From: Parvimonas sp. oral taxon 393 str. F0440
GTDB taxonomy: Bacteria; Bacillota; Clostridia; Tissierellales; Peptoniphilaceae
Direction: 5' to 3'
DNA: 64,000 nt
Assembly: GCA_000223315.2 (NCBI GenBank)
Contig: AFUS01000004.1
Span: forward strand, 558,001-622,000
Under the pieces are notes generated by a model that saw only the letters and a program-made list of their open reading frames with translations, was not told the origin of the DNA and did no database searches. Below, in pieces: positions 56,749-64,000 of the stretch (position 1 is the first letter of the stretch; each line of letters starts with the position of its first letter). The position numbers and the translations under genes were made by a program.

Positions 56749-59511
56749 ATGGCTAATATGATTAATTTAACTATAAATGGCAAAAATGTTAGTGTTGAAA
56801 AGGGAACTACTATCATTGAAGCCGCTAAGAAAGTTGGAATTGATATTCCAAACTTATGTTATGAAAAAAGCCTTACCGCCTTTGCTGGATGTAGAATGTG
56901 TGTTGTTGAAATAGAAGGAAGTAGAAAGTTAGAAACTGCATGCTCCACACTTGTAAAAGAAGGTATGGTTGTAAATACTGAAAGTGACAAATTAACAAAA
57001 ATAAGAAGAAATATTTTAGATTTATTGTTCTCTAATCACCCAAGTGATTGTTTAACTTGTGATATGGTTGGTAACTGTAAATTACAAGAATATTGTTATA
57101 GATATGGAATGAAAAAAGGTACTTGGATTGGTGAAGTTCAAAATCATAAAATTGATGATAACAATCCGGTTATGATTAGAGATCAAAATAAATGTATCTT
57201 ATGTGGTAAATGTGTTAGAGTTTGTCAAGATGTTCAAGTTACAGGGGCTATTGACTTTGTAGATAGAGGTTTTGAAGCTCATATCGGTACTCATAAGAAT
57301 TTAGATTTAAGTACTGATAATTGTAGATTCTGCGGACAATGTATAAGCGTATGTCCAACAGGTGCCTTACTCAATAAACAATTAATGGGAACTAGACCTT
57401 GGGAAGTTAAAAAAGTTAGAACAACTTGTCCTTTCTGTGGTACAGGTTGTAATTTTGATTTAAATGTAAATGTTAAAACGGGAAAAGTTATTGGTGTTAC
57501 ACCAAATGAAGATTCTCCAATTAATGGAACTCAACTTTGTGTAAAAGGACGTTTCCATGCTGATTTAATTAACAGTCCGGGTAGACTTACAGAGCCATTG
57601 ATTAAGAAAAATGGTGTATTTGAAAAAGCTACTTGGGAAGAAGCATTGGATTTGGTTGTTTCTAAATTAAAAGAAACTAAAGAAAATTTTGGACCAGATT
57701 CAATTGCAGGTTTAAGTTCAGCAAGAACTTGTAATGAAGATAACTTTGCTTTTCAAAAAATGATGCGTGTTGCTATTGGTACAAACAATGTTGACCACTG
57801 TGCTAGAACCTGACATGCTCCTACAGTTGCAGGTCTTGCAACAACATTAGGTTCAGGAGCTATGACAAACTCTGTTAATGAAGTTTTTAAAACAGATTTA
57901 ATGTTTGTAATAGGTTCAAATACAACTGAAGCTCATCCGATAATTGGAAATAAGATGCAACAAGCTCATAGACAAGGTAAAAAACTAATAGTAGTAGATC
58001 CTAGAAAAACTGAAATAGCAAGGGAAGCGGATTTACATCTTTCATTAAAATCCGGAACTGATGCTGCATTAATTAACGGTATTATGAATATAATAATTAC
58101 TGAAGGATTATATTCAAAAGAATATGTTGAAAATAAAGTAGAAAGATTTGAGGAAGTTAAAGAACTTGTTTCAAAATATACTCCGGAGCTTGTAAGTAAA
58201 ATTACTACAGTTCCTGTTGAACAAATTTATGAAGCTGCAAGAACATATGCTTCAGCTGAAAGAGCTGGTATATTCTATACTTTAGGTATTACTGAGCATA
58301 CAACAGGTACTTCAAATGTAATGAATCTTTCTAATTTAGCTTTGCTATGTGGAAATATAGGTATTGAAGGTGGCGGTATTAATCCGCTTCGTGGACAAAA
58401 TAACGTTCAAGGAGCTTGTGATATGGCTGCATTACCAAATTATTTCCCTGGTTATCATAAAGTATTGGAAGAAGAAAATGTTAAACTTTTTGAACAACAT
58501 TGGGATTGTAAACTAAATAGAAAAATGGGACTTAGAATTCCGGAAATGCTTGATGGAGCTGCAGAAGGTTCAGTAAAAGCTATGTATATTATGGGAGAAG
58601 ATCCCGTACTTTCAGACCCAGATGCAAATCATGTTAAACATGCTTTAAGTAATTTAGATTTCTTAGTAGTTCAAGATATTAATTTAACTGAAACTGCAAA
58701 ACTTGCAGATGTTGTTTTACCTGCTACTTGTTATGCAGAAAAAGATGGTACATTTACGGCATCTGAAAGAAGAGTTCAAAGAGTTAGAAAAGCTGTCGAA
58801 GCGCCTGGACAAGCAAGATTGGATTGGGCTATATTGGCAGATGTTTCTAAAAGACTTGGCGGTAAAGGCTTTGATTGGGAAACATCAGAAGATGTTTTCG
58901 ATGAAATAAGAAAATGTATGCCTACTTATAGAGGAATTACTTATGATAAGATAGAAAAATTGAATGGAGTTCAGTGGCCATGTCCTACAGCAGAACATCC
59001 GGGAACAAAATATCTTCATGAAGGTAAATTTACAAGAGGCGATAAAGCTCTTATGGTACCTGTTGAGTATGAGGGACCAAAGGAATTAGAAAATGAAGAA
59101 TATCCAATAATTTTATCAACGGGAAGAACTTTGTATCATTATAATGTAATGACAAGATATTCAGATGCTCTTGATGGAATTCTTCCACATGAGTTAATCG
59201 AAATTTCTGCAGAGGATGCTAAAAAACACGGTCTAGAAGATGGAGATTTTATGAGAGTTACTTCTAGAAGAGGTAGTGTAGTTGGTAGAGCTAAGATTAC
59301 TGAAAAAGTAAAACCTGGATTAATTTATATGACATTCCACTTTGCTGAAACACCAGTTAACCAATTGACAAGTGCTCATTATGACCCTATAACAAAAACA
59401 GCTGAATATAAAGTAACAGCTGTAAATATTAAGAAAGTTAATAAACTTGATAAAGGATTAGAGAGTGAAAAATTTGTTGACTTAAATGAATTAGTTGATG
59501 AAATAGTTTAA
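56749..59511 (+). CDS. fdhA: Selenocysteine-containing formate dehydrogenase catalytic subunit (read through UGA at 57811-57813)
   Basis: A single 920-residue product if UGA 57811-57813 is read as Sec (residue 355). Order: NuoG-like [2Fe-2S] domain (C-R-M-C near 48), His/Cys [4Fe-4S] (H-P-S-D-C-L-T-C), two ferredoxin motifs (C-I-L-C-G-K-C, C-R-F-C-G-Q-C), then the molybdopterin domain's C-P-F-C-G-T-G-C. Next come the Sec site C-A-R-T-U-H-A-P-T-V-A-G-L, G-G-G-I-N-P-L-R-G-Q-N-N-V-Q-G and the C-terminal MopB barrel. Sec followed by His is the FdhH active-site pair that binds Mo/W and formate. GGAGG precedes ATG. With the NuoE/F-like subunits it should couple formate oxidation or CO2 reduction to NAD(H). 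Confidence 0.96.
57811..57842 (+). promoter_or_regulatory. Sec UGA codon and SECIS hairpin in fdhA
   Basis: Immediately after UGA (57811-57813), GTTGCA (57826-57831) pairs perfectly with TGCAAC (57837-57842) around the loop GGTCT. A G-G-U-C-U apical loop at this spacing matches the bacterial SECIS bound by SelB in fdhF-type mRNAs. Confidence 0.92.
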
Positions 59512-59531
59512 TGAGAAAATATTTTATACTT

Positions 59532-59565
59532 AGATTGGAAAGTTAAAACACTTTCCAATCTTTTT
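59532..59565 (+). terminator. Terminator of the formate dehydrogenase operon
   Basis: AGATTGGAAAG (59532-59542) and CTTTCCAATCT (59551-59561) pair perfectly over 11 bases, followed by T residues. Confidence 0.95.
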
Positions 59566-59587
59566 GTTTGCAATTTTATTTTTATTC

Positions 59588-59616
59588 TTGAAACTTATCT
59601 TAATTTAATATATACT
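59588..59616 (+). promoter_or_regulatory. Promoter of the two-component operon
   Basis: TTGAAA (59588-59593), 17 bases, TATACT (59611-59616). Confidence 0.8.
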
Positions 59617-59653
59617 ATTAGTAGTTTATTTATTAGTATTTAAGGAGGAAAAG

Positions 59654-60337
59654 ATGAGTAAAATATTATTAGTTGAAGATGAAGAAAATATTAGATTATT
59701 TACAAAAATAAATTTGGAAAGAGAAGGTTTTGAAGTTTTAGAAGCAGGAACTGGAGAATTAGGAGTTGAACTTGCATTAAAATATAATCCTCAGGTTGTT
59801 ATTCTAGATGTAATGTTACCTGGAATAGATGGTTTTGAAGTTTGTAAAATTCTTAGAGAAAAACTTCCTAAAATTGGAATAATAATGCTTACTGCAAAGA
59901 CACAAGATGTTGATAGAATTAATGGTCTTGAAAGTGGAACAGATGATTATTTAAGTAAACCATTTAACCCTGTAGAACTTATATTGAGAATAAAGTCTTT
60001 GATTAGACGTTTAGATTCAATTCAAAACAATAGTGATTTAATTAATATATATCCTTTTAAATTAGATTTGTATTCTAAAAATTTTTATAAAGAAGGAAAA
60101 GAAATTGAGCTTACACCAACAGAGCTTACAATTATAACAATTTTTATGTCAAATCCAGGAAGAGCTTTTTCAAGAAATGAACTTTTAAATATGACATGGG
60201 GAGAAGAGTTTGATGGAGATATTAAAATTGTAGATGTTAATATAAGAAGACTTAGAGCTAAAATTGAAGACAATTCAAGTAAACCAAAGTATATTGAAAC
60301 AGTTTGGGGGACTGGATATAGATGGAATTCAAACTAG
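59654..60337 (+). CDS. OmpR/PhoB-family response regulator
   Basis: The 227-residue protein has a receiver domain with acidic pocket E-D-E-E, phospho-acceptor Asp in V-I-L-D-V-M-L-P-G (residue 52), Thr in M-L-T-A-K and Lys in Y-L-S-K-P-F. The C-terminal winged helix has E-L-T-P-T-E and the wing E-T-V-W-G-T-G-Y-R-W. AGGAGG precedes ATG. It overlaps the kinase gene by 16 bases. Target genes are unknown. Confidence 0.95.
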   Translation: MSKILLVEDEENIRLFTKINLEREGFEVLEAGTGELGVELALKYNPQVVILDVMLPGIDGFEVCKILREKLPKIGIIMLTAKTQDVDRINGLESGTDDYLSKPFNPVELILRIKSLIRRLDSIQNNSDLINIYPFKLDLYSKNFYKEGKEIELTPTELTIITIFMSNPGRAFSRNELLNMTWGEEFDGDIKIVDVNIRRLRAKIEDNSSKPKYIETVWGTGYRWNSN

Positions 60338-61800
60338 AGTATGATAAATTAGTTGAAAAATTTAAAGATGTTAAAGATTTTATATTGAAAAAATCCTTAA
60401 GAACAAGAATTATGATTCAATTTTTATTAGTAATTCTTTTAATTGTAGTATTCTTTGAAATTTTTCTGATATTTACTATAAAAAATTATTATTATTCAGG
60501 AGTAACAGGTGTAATCCAAAGCCAAGCAAAATATAGTGCAAAACTTTATGAAACTTATTTAGCTAATTCAAGTCTTTCTGAACTTGTTTTGGATGATATA
60601 GAAGAATTTTATAGTGAAGTAAATTCGGAAGTGCAAATTTTAAATAATTCAGGTAAAGTATTATTGGATACTGTTAATGGGAATCATGTAGGTAAAGTAT
60701 TGTCTTCAAGTGATGTTATTTCAGCTAAAAATGGTAGTAATGGATCCTATGTGTATAAAAATTCTATTTCAAATAAAAATGAATTGGCCGTATCTATTCC
60801 TCTTAATAATGGAAATGAACAAGTTGGAATTGCTAGATTTATAATATCTTTGGAAAATATTGATAGAATTATTGCACAGAGATATCTAGTATTTTTCCTA
60901 TTTGGTTTTTTTGTGATTGTAATAGGTGTGAGTATTAGTATTTTTATGAATACTAAGATTGTTAATCCTATAGAAAAGCTTACTAATGTTGCATTAAAAT
61001 TAGCAGATGGACAGCTAAATGAGAAAGCTGATGAAGTAGGAGATTATGAAATTTCTAAACTAGGAAGTACTATGAATTTAATGAGTGAGAATTTAGTAAA
61101 GAAAGAACAATTAAAGAAAGATTTTATTTCAAGTATTTCTCATGAATTAAGGACTCCACTTACTGTAATAAAGGGCTGGGCATTTACACTTCAACCGGAG
61201 GCTAAGGGAAATAAACTTTTGGAAGATGGATTAAGTATTATAGAAAAAGAAAGTGACAGATTAGGTAATATGGTAACAGAACTTTTAGATTTTTCAGAGC
61301 TTAGTAGTGGAAGACTTATAATGAATAAGGAACTTTTTGATCTCAATGAACTTGGAATTTTTATAAATAAACAATTAATGCCAAAATCTAGTTCCAAAAA
61401 AATTGATATGATTTTAAATTATGATGAAACTAAAAGAGTAATGGTAATTGCTGATAGAGATAGAATTAAACAAGTATTTATCAACATTTTAGATAATGCT
61501 TTAAAATTTACTGATGAAGGTGGAGTTGTTTTAACTGATATAAAAATTGAAGATGATATAGCTGTTGTTGAAGTAATAGATAATGGTTGTGGAATTTCAG
61601 AAGATGAAATCTCGTTAGTTACGGGTAAATTTTATAAAGGCTCTAATAGTAATTCACATACAGGCCTTGGATTGTCTATTTGTGAAGAAATTGTAAAAGC
61701 TCATAATGGAAATTTAATTATAAGAAGTGTTCTAGAAAAAGGGACTGTAGTTAGAGTTGAACTCCCACTTGAAAAAGGAGAACTTAAAAATGAAATATAA
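60322..61800 (+). CDS. Membrane sensor histidine kinase
   Basis: The 492-residue kinase has membrane helices at about 28-50 and 190-212, an extracytoplasmic sensor domain of about 140 residues between them, then HAMP and HisKA with S-S-I-S-H-E-L-R-T-P-L (phospho-His near 275). HATPase motifs are N-I-L-D-N-A-L-K-F, D-N-G-C-G-I-S and T-G-L-G-L-S-I-C. Partner of the preceding regulator. It overlaps the next gene by 11 bases, so a third, exported protein is made with the pair. Confidence 0.95.
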   Translation: MEFKLEYDKLVEKFKDVKDFILKKSLRTRIMIQFLLVILLIVVFFEIFLIFTIKNYYYSGVTGVIQSQAKYSAKLYETYLANSSLSELVLDDIEEFYSEVNSEVQILNNSGKVLLDTVNGNHVGKVLSSSDVISAKNGSNGSYVYKNSISNKNELAVSIPLNNGNEQVGIARFIISLENIDRIIAQRYLVFFLFGFFVIVIGVSISIFMNTKIVNPIEKLTNVALKLADGQLNEKADEVGDYEISKLGSTMNLMSENLVKKEQLKKDFISSISHELRTPLTVIKGWAFTLQPEAKGNKLLEDGLSIIEKESDRLGNMVTELLDFSELSSGRLIMNKELFDLNELGIFINKQLMPKSSSKKIDMILNYDETKRVMVIADRDRIKQVFINILDNALKFTDEGGVVLTDIKIEDDIAVVEVIDNGCGISEDEISLVTGKFYKGSNSNSHTGLGLSICEEIVKAHNGNLIIRSVLEKGTVVRVELPLEKGELKNEI

Positions 61801-63177
61801 GAAATTAATATTTAGTAGTATTGGTATTAGTTTATTCTGTTTGACAATTTTACTATTTTTTGTATTAAGAGGTAATTTTTTTAGATATACTGATATAAAT
61901 TCAATGATTTCAGAACCAAAAGCGAATTCATTGTTAGTATCGGGAACATGGCAATTGACTTCTATAACATCATTAAGCGATGGTAGCGAGTCTAAAATAA
62001 CAGATGATAAATTATATATAAATAAAGAAATAATTTATTTTGAAAAAACAAAAACAACGAATCCTAAATTTAAATTTAGACAAGTAAATTTTAAAAATTA
62101 TTTATTATATAATGGAGTCGTAACTGATAAGATTAACATTGATTCTGAGGACGTAATCGTAGTTTCAATAAGAGATGAAAGAAATTTTTATAAAGAATTT
62201 ATAATTATTAACAAAAATAAAATTGCTACAATTCATAATAAAAAATACTATATGTATGAAAAAATTTCAGATGATGTTGATAAAAATAATATCGGTGAAC
62301 TAAATTCTAATGACAATTCACAAAATTCAAAAAAAGATATTAGTTTTCTAATAGGAGTAAAAAGTGTAGGAACAAAAGATGTTGATTATGAAACTTTTCT
62401 ATTTAGAAAAAACGGAGATGAAAAACCAACATTTAACAAGATAGAGGGACTTTTTATAAACAATAAGAATAAATTTTTTCTTGTAAATTCAACAAATGAT
62501 GGGATTTATGTCAGTAATGACTATATAAATAATTCTAATAGAATTGAGTTAGCTATAAAAAATGCAACAATCAATTTTTTGAGTAAAAATTATATTAGTC
62601 TTGAATCATATAATTCGGAGACAAATAAAAAAATTATTCAATATATAAAATTGATGGACTATCAGATGAAAAGCAAATATCGATTAAAGATATTGCTGGA
62701 GATAGAGGAGAAAAAGCGTATTTTAATAATATAAGAAAACTTGGATATTCAAGTGATAACATTAATTTGTATGATATGAAAAATTTTGGCGTTAAAAGAA
62801 GTAATTTTAACTGGATTTTTAAAGGAATATTGAGTAATTATTCACATGATAATTTTGTGTCGAGTGAAATTGATTTAGACTTAATTCCAAATGTTGACAT
62901 CTTTTCTAATAAATCTAGCAAAATTTCTAAATTGAAAGTTAAAGAAAAAGTTCAAAATGTATTAGATTATTTTGTTTCTCCAGATGAGAATCTAATAGTA
63001 ATTTTAACAGCAGATGATATTTCTATGTATGAAATAAAAAATCAGGATATAGGAACATTACCAATTTTTACAGTTAGTTTAAAAAATAGAAGAGAAGTAG
63101 TTACTTTTCAATGGACTAATTCAATTAGTAGTGAATTGACATATACAGAGTTTTTGAAGATTAAACAAATAAATTAG
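61790..63177 (+). CDS. Membrane-anchored extracytoplasmic protein of unknown function, coupled to the two-component genes (frameshifted)
   Basis: Adding one A to the A4 run at 62647-62650 joins Q-Y-I-K-I-D-G-L-S-D-E-K and gives 462 residues. An N-terminal anchor (L-I-F-S-S-I-G-I-S-L-F-C-L) is followed by a large polar, Lys/Asn-rich outer region with beta-strand character and no motif I recognise. ATG 61790 is chosen because AAAAGGAG lies just upstream. Overlap with the kinase gene suggests it tunes or reports to the sensor (a YycH/YycI-like arrangement), but I see no clear YycH similarity. Confidence 0.7.
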
Positions 63178-63183
63178 CGTAAC

Positions 63184-63216
63184 AAAAAATCTCTATGAAA
63201 ACCATAGAGATTTTTT
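63184..63216. terminator. Bidirectional terminator between the two-component operon and the LysR gene
   Basis: ATCTCTATG (63189-63197) pairs with CATAGAGAT (63203-63211), flanked by an A run and T6. Confidence 0.9.
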
Positions 63217-63230
63217 ATTATCAAATATAT

Positions 63231-64000
63231 TTATATTAAATTAATATCTAATTCTTTTTTTAATTCATTAATTTCATCCATCATAAAATCTTTAAATATT
63301 TTATTTATATTTGAAAATTGTAAATTTTTATTATAAACAAAATAAAATTTTCTATTTAGATAAAGATTTTTTATGTTTAGTATTTTTACTTTATCTTTAA
63401 AAGGAGATATATTTAACATTCTTTGGGAGATAAAGCCACTTCCTACTCCTTTTGTAATAAGTTCTAAAATAGTATTAGTATCATGTATAGTTGCAACACT
63501 GTTAGAAATGACATTCAATGAGTTATTTCTTTTTAACTCATCTTCAACTATTTGTCTAGTACCTGAGCCAATTTCTCTAAGTAAAATTTTATCATTACTT
63601 AAATCTTCAATATTAATAACCGAATAGTTTTTTAAGTCGGGATATGCATCTTTATTAACAACATATACAATGTGATCATCCATAATTTGAGTATAAATCA
63701 ATTTAGGATTAGATATTTTTAGTCCTACAATACCAAAATCTGTTTCTCCAACTAGAATACTATCAATAACGGTTCTAGAATCATCATTACTAATATTAAA
63801 AGAAATATCAGGAAATAAATTTGAGAATTTTTCAATTAAATTTGGTAATATGATTTTTCTAGGAACGGAAGAAACACAAATATTTAAAGTTCCTTTTAAA
63901 TTTTGAGAATATATGTCTAAATCTCTTATAATTTCATCATAAGAAGCCAAAATATTTAAAGCATGTTTGTATACAATACTTCCTGCTTGAGTTAAAGTAA
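63231..64000 (-). CDS. LysR-family transcriptional regulator (partial, runs off the window)
   Basis: Read on the minus strand from 64000, the frame contains T-L-T-Q-A-G-S-I-V-Y-K-H-A-L-N-I-L, the linker helix after the winged-helix domain. The effector domain follows: G-T-L-N-I-C-V-S-S-V-P-R-K, G-E-T-D-F-G-I-V-G, and L-R-E-I-G-S-G-T-R near 63570. The R-E-x-G-S-G-T-R motif places it in the CysL/YeiE-like group. The DNA-binding N terminus is outside the window. A subgroup of these is annotated as selenium-associated; proximity to a Sec enzyme is suggestive only. Confidence 0.88.
   Translation of the reverse strand, partial: TLTQAGSIVYKHALNILASYDEIIRDLDIYSQNLKGTLNICVSSVPRKIILPNLIEKFSNLFPDISFNISNDDSRTVIDSILVGETDFGIVGLKISNPKLIYTQIMDDHIVYVVNKDAYPDLKNYSVINIEDLSNDKILLREIGSGTRQIVEDELKRNNSLNVISNSVATIHDTNTILELITKGVGSGFISQRMLNISPFKDKVKILNIKNLYLNRKFYFVYNKNLQFSNINKIFKDFMMDEINELKKELDINLI

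Noticed and set aside
57811-57813. Stop codon splitting the formate dehydrogenase gene, suggesting a pseudogene
   Set aside because: It is UGA at the exact Sec position, followed by a well-formed SECIS hairpin and an intact downstream frame.

Overview
The window comes from an AT-rich (roughly 28-30% GC by eye), anaerobic Gram-positive bacterium. Gene content points to the Firmicutes class Tissierellia (Peptoniphilaceae; Parvimonas or a close relative would fit). The evidence is AGGAGG-type ribosome sites, a T-box leader, CtsR/McsAB/ClpC, HPr-like and LrgAB genes, TmcAL, an ATP-dependent C1-folate set and a selenocysteine formate dehydrogenase. The species is inferred; nothing here proves it. 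No rRNA, tRNA, CRISPR array or complete insertion sequence was seen.

Layout. 0-5.7 kb: tRNA-modification genes (trmR end, U32 protein), an acetyltransferase, rpsO-pnp and trpS. 5.8-11.7 kb: murC (minus strand), then polA-coaE-acidic protein-lytic transglycosylase. 12.4-16.8 kb: heat-shock operon ctsR-mcsA-mcsB-clpC behind a CtsR box; the McsB lacks its catalytic residues. 16.9-22.7 kb: a UPF0145 protein, a large surface lipoprotein (coiled coil, GA-like modules, G5 and CAP domains) with a poly-T promoter spacer, and a P-type ATPase under a yybP-ykoY manganese riboswitch. 23-28 kb: folate C1 operon fhs-fchA-folD-folC-5-FCL. 28-38.2 kb: DegV, LrgAB, TmcAL (minus), a macro-domain protein, MurJ, T-box-controlled aspS, TcdA and an RseC-like protein.

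39-53.6 kb is the most unusual stretch. It has a 1374-residue exported protein with four FMN-binding (S-G-A-T) domains, a ferric-reductase-like membrane protein, and an FTR1/P19/DUF2318/ABC-type iron-uptake cluster. That cluster carries its own FMN lipoprotein, a Cys/Met-rich DUF4418 protein and a second ABC transporter. Together they read as a flavin-based extracellular reduction and Fe(II) import module. 54-63.2 kb: a three-gene NuoE/NuoF/FdhA formate dehydrogenase with an in-frame UGA (Sec) and a SECIS hairpin, then a two-component system with a membrane-anchored partner. A LysR regulator runs off the right end.

Quality warning. About 20 genes, many of them essential (murC, polA, coaE, clpC, folD, aspS), are split by single-base frameshifts. 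Nearly all would be repaired by adding one A or T to a short homopolymer. This looks like systematic homopolymer under-calling in the assembly, not gene decay. I annotate these genes at full length and give each break position.
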